DNA of 64,000 bases, from positions 620,587,348 through 620,651,347 of the forward strand of contig CM057342.1 in NCBI GenBank assembly GCA_030015575.1. Direction: 5' to 3'. This DNA is from Agapanthus africanus. Its lineage: Eukaryota > Streptophyta > Magnoliopsida > Asparagales > Amaryllidaceae. The notes under the pieces were generated by a model, which worked only from the letters and a program-made list of their open reading frames with translations, ran no database searches and was not told the DNA's origin. The position numbers and the translations under genes were made by a program. Below, piece after piece: positions 22,986 through 33,627 of the stretch. Within the stretch, counting starts at the first letter, position 1. Every line of letters begins with the position of its first letter.

Positions 22986-25081
22986 TGTAAGGTTAGTATA
23001 GCACCCAATGAAGAGTTTTGAAGCATCACATGACCCAAAGTTTTAAAATTTAAGGTGCTAAACTAACATGCAAAGGATAGATCCTAGAATATTAGGGTTA
23101 ACTAAACTTAAAGCTAACAAAAGTTAGGGTTTGAAGGCTACAACCTTTGTAGCTCCCGTTTTTGCTTCCCTCCTTGGGCTCTTTAGTGTTGAAACGAGGT
23201 CCTCTTGAACTCCCCTTGTGTCCACGATGATCCACCGCGGAGATATCCGTCCAAGCTCGCTACTTCGTCAAACCGAAGATAACACTCTAAACGAAACGGC
23301 TAAGCTTGTGTAGAATGTTGTTGTGGCTTTGGATCTCACTTCAAAAACCTTTCTTTGATTGTGTTTTTCTCACTAGAAAAAACTAGAGAGGAGAAGATGA
23401 AGAAGGATGAAAATGGTGGCTTTTTCTTCAAGAGATAAAATGATAACTCTTTTTTGTTAAGAAGAAAAAGAAAATGAATATCAATATATATTTCTTTTCT
23501 TCTTGACTCCAACCATGATTAAATGATGGATGATTAATTTAACTTGGGTTTAGAATGATAAAGGAAAAGATAACCATGGTTTAGTGGTGGGTGAGAATGG
23601 TTAGGTTAAAAGAAGCATGTAGAAACTATCATAATTATCCTTTCCTTTTCATTTTCTTTTTAAAACCAAAATCAAATAATTATCCATTGTTTAATCTATG
23701 GTGTGAAGCTTATATTGCCACCATTTCCATATATAATCAACCATGATGGTTTGATGTATGTATGTGTACATGTATGCACATCTTCATGTGCATGAAACTA
23801 GAAAAGAAAAATAGAAACACATGCATGCATGCATACATCCATCAAACCCTAGAAAGGTTTTGAGTGAGAAAACTAATGGTTAAATGATAAATCAACACTT
23901 GATTTATCAATCCGGTCATATCTAATATGACCCCACCAAAAGCAGTTCACCCGATCAATGTTCGGTATCATATACGCACATTTCAATCGGGTGCATGCGC
24001 ATATCGCATATGCGCACCACAACGTTTCGCCTGGACTGGATAACTCCTCTGTGGGACTCTAAGACTCGTCAATACGCCGGCAGAGGGTAATGATCATATC
24101 AAGTGCCCTCAAGCCGCAAGCGGTCAGCTAAACGTAACGGCCACCCGGGTATTGAGCGATCAGAAGACAACAAGCGAACCTGCTACAACTCCCGTCGAGC
24201 CATCCGGCAACACTACCGTACAGTCCGGTCTCTTCGTCAGATATGATGCATATCGAGCCTAGGGATGGTCACGTCGACCCCAATAACTCAATAAGTCGTG
24301 TCGGTGAATGGTCTATAACAGATCGAGAAACTACTGATAACACTTATCAGCAAATCTCAGCAGCCCTGGCCAAGGACTTGCTGTTATAACCAGTCGAGCA
24401 CAGCACAGCATCAACTCCCAATACCGGGAGAGACGAAACCCCTCCTATCGCTCATCGTCTTCGTGTGTCTCGGGACTGTACCCAACGGCCACCTGTTTGC
24501 ACGACTCATTAGAGCCGTGGTAGGGTGGCAATCAAAGTGCAGTGGGAGAACACACAAGACTCCATGACGATCTCGGGTCTACAGACTAACCTGTACCAGT
24601 GTCACCTGAGAACTGCTATCCGACGATAGATATAATTCCATATAGGAGTTCTCGGCGAGTCCGTCCAGTGTACCCAGTCACCACTGAGCACCCGTGTATG
24701 ATCTTGATGTCAAACATCGATGAATGTGGGAACATCCATCGCCCATCGTATGGGTCTAGTATCATATACGCTAGTCTACTCTGGTATATCGATGGCCCAT
24801 CTCGATATACCTACGACTAGGGACGTTCCAGGATATGCTTATAGACTACAGATGTCCCACTAGTATGATCTCCATCATAATCAGAGTAGTCAAGCCGATA
24901 TCCTCAGGGCTTTATCAGCATGTATGAATGAATAAAAGCATGATCAATTAAACATGTCAGATAAAGAAGAACCAGATAGCATACTATCATGTCGAGCAAG
25001 AATGCAAACTGAATATATATATACATGTATAGATACATCCACTATCACATAATGGCCTCTAGGGCATACATATATCCAACA
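22986..25081 (-). repeat. Ang-4 3' LTR
   Basis: 2096 bp, TGTAAGG...CCAACA on the plus strand (minus-strand start TGTTGGATATATGTATGCCC, typical of Angela/BARE1 LTRs). Contains an 11-bp palindrome TGATAAATCAA-cac-TTGATTTATCA at 23885-23909. Confidence 0.93.
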
Positions 25082-25092
25082 ATCTCCCACTT
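25082..25092 (-). other. Ang-4 polypurine tract
   Basis: The minus strand reads AAGTGGGAGAT directly before the LTR start TGTTGG. Confidence 0.9.
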
Positions 25093-25095
25093 GCA

Positions 25096-28000
25096 CTAAG
25101 GCCAGTTATTGGCGTATCTCATACCCAACATCTCAAAAAGTCGCTCATGCTGCGGCTGAGGGAGAGCCTTGGTGAATGGATCCGCGGCGTTGTTCTTTGT
25201 GTCTACTCTCTTAATCTCGATCTCGCGGCGATCTACAATCTCCCGGATCAAATGAAAGCGCCTCAGGATATGTCTGGACCGCTGATGGGATCTGGGCTCC
25301 TTGGCTAACGCCATTGCCCCATTATTGTCACAATACAAAGGTATAGGATCAATAATGGTTGGAACTACTCCTAGCTCCGAGACGAACTTTTTCATCCAGA
25401 CAGCTTCCTTGGCGGCATCATTTGCAGCAATGTACTCAGCTTCCATCGTAGAGTCTGCAACAGTATCTTGTTTGGAACTCTTCCAACTTACCGCCCCTCC
25501 ATTGAGGGTAAATACAAACCCTGAGATAGATTTGCTGTCATCCTTATCGCTCTGGAAGCTCGAATCGGTAAAGGCCTCCATTTGGAGATCTTTATTACCA
25601 TACACCAAGAACAATTCTTTAGTCCTTCGTAAGTACTTAAGAATGTTCTTCACAGCTGTCCAGTGGTTCTCCCCTGGGTTGGATTGATACCTGCTTACAA
25701 CACTAAGTGCATAAGCTACATCTGGGCGTGTACATAACATCGCATACATTATAGATCCTACTGCCGAAGCATAAGGTATAATGCTCATGCGAGCTCTCTC
25801 TTCATCGGTCTTTGGACAAGAATCCTTGGAGAGAGTGACTCCATGGCAAGCGGGTAAGGCACCCCGCTTGGAGTCTTCCATACTAAACCTCTTTAGGATG
25901 GTGTTGATGTACCTGGTTTGGGACAGTCCCAATAACTTTTTGGATCTATCCCTATAGATCCTAATGCCCAGGATGTATGTGGCATCACCCAGGTCCTTCA
26001 TGGAGAACCTTAGTGATAAGAATGATTTGACCGACTGTAGCATAGGAATATCATTTCCTATCAGAAGAATGTCATCAACGTACAATACGAGGAATGTGAC
26101 AGCTCTTCCTACAGCCTTCCTATAAACACAAGGTTCATCTGGATTTTTGATGAAATCAAACTCTTTGATAACATCATCGAAACAGATGTTCCAACTCCGA
26201 GATGCCTGCTTTAACCCATAAATGGATTTAAGCAATCTACATGCTTTCTCGCTGCTCCCACTGTCAATGAAGCCCTCTGGCTGATCCATATAAACGCATT
26301 CTTCTAAATCTCCATTCAGGAATGCTGTTTTAACGTCCATCTGCCAGATTTCATAGTCGTAGTGAGCAGCAATAGCAAGTAGGATCCGAATAGATTTAAG
26401 CATGGCTACGGGCGAAAAAGTTTCGTCATAGTCCAAACCTGGTCTTTGACGAAAACCTTTCGCCACAAGTCTTGCCTTATAGGTCTCTACCTGCCCATCC
26501 ACACCAATCTTTCTTTTAAAGATCCATTTGCACCCTACAGGTTTTACCCCAGGGGGTACAACGTCCAAAGTCCATACTTTGTTGGTGTACATAGACTCCA
26601 TTTCGGATCTCATGGCATCCAGCCACTTCACAGAGTCACCACTCGTGATAGCTTGCTGAAAACTGGTAGGATCATCATCTTCCATGATACAGTCTTCTCT
26701 ATCATCATCAATGAGGAAACCGTAGTACCTCTCCGGTGGACGAGAAGTCCTACCAGACCTACGGAGTGGCTGAGGTTCTTCAGTTTCTGTTGCAACAGCC
26801 GGTTCAACCAAATCGTCATTTGTAGTTTGTGTCTCCAGAACCTCTTCCAGATCTACTACCTTGCCATCATCTTTATCTGTGAAAAACTCTTTTTCCAAGA
26901 ATGTGGCATACTGAGAAACAAACACCTTTTGTTCCTCTTTGTGGTAGAACAGATATCCATAAGAATTCTTTGGATATCCCACAAAGTTACACATGACTGA
27001 CCGTGTCTCGAGTTTGTCCGGATTCTGCTTTTTAACATAGGCCGGGCAACCCCAAATCTTAATTCTCTTAAGAGATGGTCTCTTCCCATTCCATATCTCA
27101 TATGGCGTGGTAGACACGGCTTTGGTCGGAACCCTGTTTAGCAGAAACGCTGCAGTCTCCAACGCATGCCCCCAAAACGAGACTGGTAACTCAGCATCAC
27201 TCATCATGGACCGGACCATATCTAATAGGGTCCTATTCCTACGTTCTGACACACCGTTGTGCTGTGGTGTGTAAGGAGGAGTGAGCTGAGAGAGAATCCC
27301 ATTCTCTTTTAGGAAGTTTGCAAATTCTGTACTGAGATACTCACCACCTCGATCTGATCGAAGCATCTTAATACTCAAGCCGGTTTGTTTTTCTACTTCT
27401 TGTTTATATTCAATGAATTTCTCAAAAGCTTCGGACTTGTGCTTTAATAAAAATACATGACCGAATCTTGAGAAATCGTCGGTGAATGTAATGAAGTATG
27501 AAAAACCGCCTCTAGCTTGTGTAGACATTGGCCCACATACATCACTATGTATGAGGCCCAGGAGCTGAGTAGCTCTGTCTCCGTGTCCAGTAAACGGAGT
27601 TTTGGTCATTTTACCCTTGATACAAGACTGGCAAGTCGCATAAGATTTATATTCAAAAGAGTTTAAATATCCATCTTTATGTAACTTGTTTAGTCTTGTT
27701 TCGTTAATATGACCAAGTCTACAGTGCCAAAGAAAAGCTTCATTTAATTCTGAAAGTTTTCTTTTATTAGTGTGTTGTATACTGAAAACTGTGTGTTGAT
27801 TTAGGACATATATTCCGTTATTAAGTGTACCATACCCAATCAACATTTGATTTAGGTGAATGTTCATAACATTGTTCTGCAACACAAAATTATATCCTTC
27901 ATTGTCCAACAAAGATACGGATATTATATTACATAGCATATCAGGTACAAAATAACATGGATTCAAAATCAAAATACATCCAGACGGCAACCCCAAGTGA

Positions 28001-29022
28001 TACTCTCCCACTGCGACTGTATGTACATTGGAACCATTTCCAACGCGGAGAGTATGGTCACCTGTCTTCAAAACCTTGCTATTTCTCAGCCCCTGCATAG
28101 AATTGCAAATGTGAGAACCTGAACCGGTATCCAATACCCAGGAAGCAGAGTTTATAGAAAAACAGTTTTCAGTCACAAACGCACCTGAAGCAGAAGCATC
28201 ACCATGCTTCTTCTTAAGACTTAGGTACTCCGTGCAGTTGCGCTTCCAATGTCCTGTCTTGTGGCAATGAAAACACTCGCCTTTCCCTGGGTCTCCAGCC
28301 GTGGACTTTCCCTTTCCCTTCACCTTTTTGACTCCGCCCTTAGGATTAGTGGGTTTCTTCTTTTTCTTTCCCTTGGCCTTAGCTTTCGGGCGAGAAGAAG
28401 AAGACTGTCCAATCGTCATAACGGGAGTCTTTGCTGACTTCATAGTGCTCTCTGCACTCCTTAACATATTAAGGAGTTCAGGGAGGTCCTTCTCCATGCC
28501 ATGCGTGTTGAAGTTCACTATGAACTGAGCAAAGGTGGAGGGGAGGGACTGCAGAATAATATCTATATATTGTTCATTGTCCATAGTCCATCCGAGGTCC
28601 TCAAGCTCTTCTATAAGAGCTATCATCTTCAAAACATGGTCTGCTACTGGTGTGCCAGGTGCCATCCGCATGTGAAACAGTTTCTTTGATGCCTCGTATC
28701 GTAATACGCGGGACTGCTCCCCATACAACTCCTTTGTATGGAGCAGTATCCCGTGAATGTCCATGTCCTCGTGCTGCTTTTGATGTGTGTTATCCATCGA
28801 TGCAAGCGCGAGGCATGTGGCCGTGGCACAGTCAGCGTCCCATGTCTTGCGGACTTCTATGTCCGCAACTGAGGATTTTGGGCCTGGGACGGGCGGGGCT
28901 GAAGCCGTGAGGACATATGATACTTTATCATAAGTCAAGGCGATCTTCAGATTCCTTAGCCAGTCTTTATAGTTGGTCCCGTTCAGTTTGGTTTTATCTA
29001 GTAGAAGCTTAAGTCCAGTCAT
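25096..29022 (-). CDS. Ang-4 Gag-Pol polyprotein, intact
   Basis: 1308 residues with no stop or frameshift. Domains in order: UBN2-type Gag (about 1-215); lysine-rich linker; CCHC knuckle C250-C253-H258-C263; aspartic protease D298-T-G; pre-integrase zinc site H433, H438, C464, C467; integrase catalytic D494, D557, E593 (35 residues between the last two); reverse transcriptase with D896 of motif A and YVDD 981-984; RNase H with D1153, E1194 and D1232. The order with integrase before reverse transcriptase is that of Ty1/copia. The protein would form capsids, mature itself, copy the RNA and insert the DNA. The start ATG is the first in frame with Gag and follows a pyrimidine-rich stretch ending in ggcag that could be a splice acceptor. 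All catalytic residues I can check are present. Confidence 0.96.
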   Translation of the reverse strand: MTGLKLLLDKTKLNGTNYKDWLRNLKIALTYDKVSYVLTASAPPVPGPKSSVADIEVRKTWDADCATATCLALASMDNTHQKQHEDMDIHGILLHTKELYGEQSRVLRYEASKKLFHMRMAPGTPVADHVLKMIALIEELEDLGWTMDNEQYIDIILQSLPSTFAQFIVNFNTHGMEKDLPELLNMLRSAESTMKSAKTPVMTIGQSSSSRPKAKAKGKKKKKPTNPKGGVKKVKGKGKSTAGDPGKGECFHCHKTGHWKRNCTEYLSLKKKHGDASASGAFVTENCFSINSASWVLDTGSGSHICNSMQGLRNSKVLKTGDHTLRVGNGSNVHTVAVGEYHLGLPSGCILILNPCYFVPDMLCNIISVSLLDNEGYNFVLQNNVMNIHLNQMLIGYGTLNNGIYVLNQHTVFSIQHTNKRKLSELNEAFLWHCRLGHINETRLNKLHKDGYLNSFEYKSYATCQSCIKGKMTKTPFTGHGDRATQLLGLIHSDVCGPMSTQARGGFSYFITFTDDFSRFGHVFLLKHKSEAFEKFIEYKQEVEKQTGLSIKMLRSDRGGEYLSTEFANFLKENGILSQLTPPYTPQHNGVSERRNRTLLDMVRSMMSDAELPVSFWGHALETAAFLLNRVPTKAVSTTPYEIWNGKRPSLKRIKIWGCPAYVKKQNPDKLETRSVMCNFVGYPKNSYGYLFYHKEEQKVFVSQYATFLEKEFFTDKDDGKVVDLEEVLETQTTNDDLVEPAVATETEEPQPLRRSGRTSRPPERYYGFLIDDDREDCIMEDDDPTSFQQAITSGDSVKWLDAMRSEMESMYTNKVWTLDVVPPGVKPVGCKWIFKRKIGVDGQVETYKARLVAKGFRQRPGLDYDETFSPVAMLKSIRILLAIAAHYDYEIWQMDVKTAFLNGDLEECVYMDQPEGFIDSGSSEKACRLLKSIYGLKQASRSWNICFDDVIKEFDFIKNPDEPCVYRKAVGRAVTFLVLYVDDILLIGNDIPMLQSVKSFLSLRFSMKDLGDATYILGIRIYRDRSKKLLGLSQTRYINTILKRFSMEDSKRGALPACHGVTLSKDSCPKTDEERARMSIIPYASAVGSIMYAMLCTRPDVAYALSVVSRYQSNPGENHWTAVKNILKYLRRTKELFLVYGNKDLQMEAFTDSSFQSDKDDSKSISGFVFTLNGGAVSWKSSKQDTVADSTMEAEYIAANDAAKEAVWMKKFVSELGVVPTIIDPIPLYCDNNGAMALAKEPRSHQRSRHILRRFHLIREIVDRREIEIKRVDTKNNAADPFTKALPQPQHERLFEMLGMRYANNWP

Positions 29023-29467
29023 TGGTATCTGCCATTAAGAGAGAGAAAAGAATACACTCAGCGAAAGCTCTTGCATAGATTAGATTGGTTTATTATCTTG
29101 TCTAATCGATGTTCCCCACTGCTTTTTATCAAGTTTTTCTTTCAAACCTTTAAAAAGAAAAACTAGCCAGGATTAATTACAGTCTACAACTTCGCTAACC
29201 GTTCAGCCAGGCCAGTGTCGGTACTTTGAGGGAGGTTCCCCGTGCTGTCGCACGGACCTAATTAGAGTAAACCTCGTTTTCCCAGAGGCGGAGCCCCGTT
29301 AACACCTTTCTAGACACCTAATGAGTTAGCTAATTGTAAACTGTAAAACTCTCCTAGGAGCAACTATTGCCCACAGTGGGATCGGGATCCAACCATCATA
29401 TGGAAGGTATGCAATCTCATTGCAAATTTCAACACTTGAAATTCCCGATGTAATTTTTACCCCTAGC

Positions 29468-29674
29468 ACTTATGACCTTAACTATGGTCAACAAATCATA
29501 AGTACCAGTCAAGTTCTACCCGTCATTTCTTGATCAATTAGACCCACCCATATGACCCTTAACTATGGTCAACAAAGTCGTATGAATGTCCTAATTAATC
29601 TGCATCATATGCAGTGTAGGAAGACATCACTTAGCTACCGTACACTACGCCTTAACTAAAGTCAACAAACGTAG
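29468..29674 (-). repeat. Triple-hairpin array of Ang-4 leader
   Basis: Outer arms ACTTATGA/TCATAAGT (29468-29475 and 29496-29503, 8 bp perfect), CATATGAC/GTCGTATG (29549-29556 and 29577-29584, one wobble), CTACG/CGTAG (29645-29649 and 29670-29674). All three enclose CTTAACTATGGTCAACAA or a close variant. Confidence 0.7.
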
Positions 29675-31283
29675 CACGAATACTAAGTACTCTACTTCCT
29701 AAAATGACGGAGGGTTGCGAATGATTTTTAAGAAAATCTTTAACGCTTTGAACTTGATATCGTTGTAGAATCAAACAGTTTTTCGAAAGGAGTGGCTTAA
29801 GCTCCGCAGTTTTGAAATGTAGCTTTTTCATAAATAGCCGAGTAGTTTTTAAATCCGATTCTACAATATCTTTTTAGGTTTATTTTCTTTACATTAATCA
29901 CATTAATGTAATCCCATCATTTAAGTCCTAAAGCCAATCACAGAAAAGAAACGAAAATAACACGTACGCTTATGCCATCCGCATTCGCCGCAATGTTCCG
30001 TTATGCACCGTTAGGTTACTTAACTAACGGCATACCGGGACGGGACTAGCGCGGGTGTAAAACATAAGCAACGTCTACTATATATCATATATATATAATA
30101 AGCCATTCGTCTCAGATATCACAGAACACAGGCAGCAGAAATATAGATATAACGTGGGATATACTAGGACGTCCGTATTTAGTATTTAGCCAGAATAGAA
30201 AATACGGATTCCACAGTCGCGATGAATAGCCAAGCCCACACCCTGGACCCCTACGAGAGCGGCAAGTGACCCTACCAATCCTGGAGTTTAGGAGACCCGG
30301 TCTCGACTCCTCGAGATGGCCTCCCACTGAACCCCAGAACCCGGTCACCTGTGCTCCCCTCCTTGGGTCCATCCTAATGCGAAAAAGTAAATAATATACA
30401 ACACTGGTGACACAACCGCAACCTGGAAGTGTCCCAAATAAAAGAATATTACATTACATTTGAATTTACATGAATGAAAATACAAAACTCTCATCTCACA
30501 AAAACCCTCCGGCTATTCGATCGCGACAATCCTGCACATCATATCTCAGCAACACATAATATCATATATCATCAACGTAAGTAAGTATGCGTACCCCGAT
30601 TGTCGTTGATGTATAGCAACGAAACCGGCGATATCTAACATACTACACTTACGGTCACAGAAAAGAAAGTGTAAAACTACAATATTTGGAATCCAGATTC
30701 TCTTTAAACATCATAAATGCGAAATATCACATATTCCGTATTTCATACCTAAACCATATGAATTCCACATATTGTATCACATTCCAGACAAACAGACAGT
30801 ATTAAAGTTTTCGAACGAACAATCAAGCACCCAAGATCCACTAAAGCTCAACACTTGAGCAGGGTTCAAAAAATTTGGAGTGTGACACAGTAGCGGCGGT
30901 CCAGCCGTAGAAGGGTCAAGCCAACGCCTCACATGTGGCACGCCGTACTGCCCCAAACCCGAGGGTTCAAAGGGTAGTTCGAGACGGTCACATAATCGAG
31001 TTAAGGTTTGTTGTCTTCTAGAGGGACCACCGCAAAAAGACTTGCACGTATTTCCAAATTATTTAAACCCCGTGAATATTGAGTAAATGATATTCGTTCA
31101 AACACTTCAATACTTTCTAGTTTACCCGGAAAAGCTACGAAATGAAAGTCCCGATCGAATCGATGAATCCAAAAACATCTCCAGAATTTTTCAAAACTTT
31201 ATTCAGTTTAAAAATACCCAAAAAATTAAACATGCAGAAAGTAGAATTACTGCAGAAACAGAAAACCCTAATTCATTTGTACG

Positions 31284-31329
31284 GCCGCGGAACAGCGGCC
31301 TAAGTAAGCTTAGGCCGCGTTTCCGCGGC
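31284..31329 (-). other. GC-rich hairpin near the Ang-4 primer site
   Basis: Arms 31284-31304 and 31309-31329 (21 nt each, two adjacent mismatches), loop taag, with CCGCGG at both outer ends, set in AT-rich leader. Equivalent hairpins are at 41485-41529 and 62536-62582. Confidence 0.75.
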
Positions 31330-31516
31330 TAAAAGTACTGTTCATTGAAATATTTTTCTGCCGTAATTCTTATATTTTCCTGCTGTGATTTTTAGATATT
31401 TTTAATTCAGGAAAATGTCAAGTTTTAGAAAATTTCCAGAGAGCATCAAAAAATACGGTATTTTTGTCCGATCGGGGTTTTCACTTCGTCAAAACGTCGC
31501 CTAATGTTCTAGGTCG

Positions 31517-31528
31517 GCTCTGATACCA
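31517..31528 (-). other. Ang-4 primer binding site (tRNA-iMet)
   Basis: The minus strand reads TGGTATCAGAGC, one base from the 5' LTR. Confidence 0.93.
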
Positions 31529-31529
31529 T

Positions 31530-33622
31530 TGTAAGGTTAGTATAGCACCCAATGAAGAGTTTTGAAGCATCACATGACCCAAAGTTTTAAAATTTAAGGT
31601 GCTAAACTAACATGCAAAGGATAGATCCTAGAATATTAGGGTTAACTAAACTTAAAGCTAACAAAAGTTAGGGTTTGAAGGCTACAACCTTTGTAGCTCC
31701 CGTTTTTGCTTCGCTCCTTGGGCTCTTTAGTGTTGAAACGAGGTCCTCTTGAACTCCCCTTGTGTCCACGATGATCCACCGCGGAGATATCCGTCCAAGC
31801 TCGCTACTTCGTCAAACCGAAGATAACACTCTAAACGAAACGGCTAAGCTTGTGTAGAATGTTGTTGTGGCTTTGGATCTCACTTCAAAAACCTTTCTTT
31901 GATTGTGTTTTTCTCACTAGAAAAAACTAGAGAGGAGAAGATGAAGAAGGATGAAAATGGTGTCTTTTTCTTCAAGAGATAAAATGATAACTCTTTTTTG
32001 TTAAGAAGAAAAAGAAAATGAATATCAATATATATTTCTTTTCTTCTTGACTCCAACCATGATTAAATGATGGATGATTAATTTAACTTGGGTTTAGAAT
32101 GATAAAGGAAAAGATAACCATGGTTTAGTGGTGGGTGAGAATGGTTAGGTTAAAAGAAGCATGTAGAAACTATCATAATTATCCTTTCCTTTTCATTTTC
32201 TTTTTAAAACCAAAATCAAATAATTATCCATTGTTTAATCTATGGTGTGAAGCTTATATTGCCACCATTTCCATATATAATCAACCATGATGGTTTGATG
32301 TATGTATGTGTACATGTATGCACATCTTCATGTGCATGAAACTAGAAAAGAAAAATAGAAACGCATGCATGCATGCATACATCCATCAAACCCTAGAAAG
32401 GTTTTGAGTGAGAAAACTAATGGTTAAATGATAAATCAACACTTAATTTATCAATCCGGTCATATCTAATATGACCCCACCAAAAGCAGTTCACCCGATC
32501 AATGTTCGGTATCATATACGCACATTTCAATCGGGTGCATGCGCATATCGCATATGCGCACCACAACGTTTCGCCTGGACTGGATAACTCCTCTGTGGGA
32601 CTCTAAGACTCGTCAATACGCCGGCAGAGGGTAATGATCATATCAAGTGCCCTCAAGCCGCAAGCGGTCAGCTAAACGTAACGGCCACCCGGGTATTGAG
32701 CGATCAGAAGACGACAAGCGAACCTGCTACAACTCCCGTCGAGCCATCCGGCAACACTACCGTACAGTCCGGTCTCTTCGTCAGATATGCTGCATATCGA
32801 GCCTAGGGATGGTCACGTCGACCCCAATAACTCAATAAGTCATGTCGGTGAATGGTCTATAACAGATCGAGAAACTACTGATAACACTTATCAGCAAACA
32901 GCAGCCCTGGCCAGGGACTTGCTGTTATAACCAGTCGAGCACAGCACAGCATCAACTCCCAATACCGGGAGAGACGAAACCCCTCCTATCGCTCATCGTC
33001 TTCGTGTGTCTCGGGACTGTACCCAACGGCCACCTGTTTGCACGACTCATTAGAGCCGTGGTAGGGTGGCAATCAAAGTGCAGTGGGAGAACACACAAGA
33101 CTCCATGACGATCTCGGGTCTACAGACTAACCTGTACCAGTGTCACCTGAGAACTGCTATCCGACGATAGATATAATTCCATATAGGAGTTCTCGGCGAG
33201 TCCGTCCAGTGTACCCAGTCACCACTGAGCACCCGTGTATGATCTTGATGTCAAACATCGATGAATGTGGGAACATCCATCGCCCATCGTATGGGTCTAG
33301 TATCATATACGCTAGTCTACTCTGGTATATCGATGGCCCATCTCGATATACCTACGACTAGGGACGTTCCAGGATATGCTTATAGACTACAGATGTCCCA
33401 CTAGTATGATCTCCATCATAATCAGAGTAGTCAAGCCGATATCCTCAGGGCTTTATCAGCATGTATGAATGAATAAAAGCATGATCAATTAAACATGTCA
33501 GATAAAGAAGAACCAGATAGCATACTATCATGTCGAGCAAGAATGCAAACTGAATATATATATACATGTATAGATACATCCACTATCACATAATGGCCTC
33601 TAGGGCATACATATATCCAACA
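31530..33622 (-). repeat. Ang-4 5' LTR
   Basis: 2093 bp, nearly identical to 22986-25081. It differs at eight positions and by 3 bp near the 'cagcaaa' block (about 32892). Confidence 0.93.
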
Positions 33623-33627
33623 ACTTT
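33623..33627. repeat. Ang-4 target-site duplication, right
   Basis: acttt, matching 22981-22985. Confidence 0.92.

Larger units (their letters stand above)
29023..31516 (-). other. Ang-4 untranslated leader (non-coding)
   Basis: 2.5 kb without a credible gene. Contains the triple-hairpin array (29468-29674), the conserved 'gggactagcgcgggtgtaaa' stretch near 30043, a 'cccctacgagagcggcaagt' module (about 30246-30379) and a GC-rich hairpin (31284-31329) about 190-240 nt downstream of the primer site. Confidence 0.75.
22986..33622 (-). mobile_element. Ang-4: intact, young Angela-type Ty1/copia element
   Basis: 10,637-bp complete element with target duplication acttt, LTRs at 22986-25081 and 31530-33622, tRNA-iMet primer site, polypurine tract and an uninterrupted 1308-residue Gag-Pol. 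Reading both LTRs I count eight substitutions and one 3-bp indel, about 99.6% identity. It may be autonomous and is the possible helper for the gag-less copies nearby. Confidence 0.93.

Noticed and set aside
25301..27000. Long plus-strand frames opposite Ang-4 pol (25301-25687, 26446-27000)
   Set aside because: Antisense shadows of the intact Gag-Pol frame; same pattern opposite Ang-3 and Ang-2 pol.
24599..33361. Identical 73-residue frames at 24599-24820 and 33140-33361
   Set aside because: They are the same stretch of the two nearly identical Ang-4 LTRs, not a duplicated gene.
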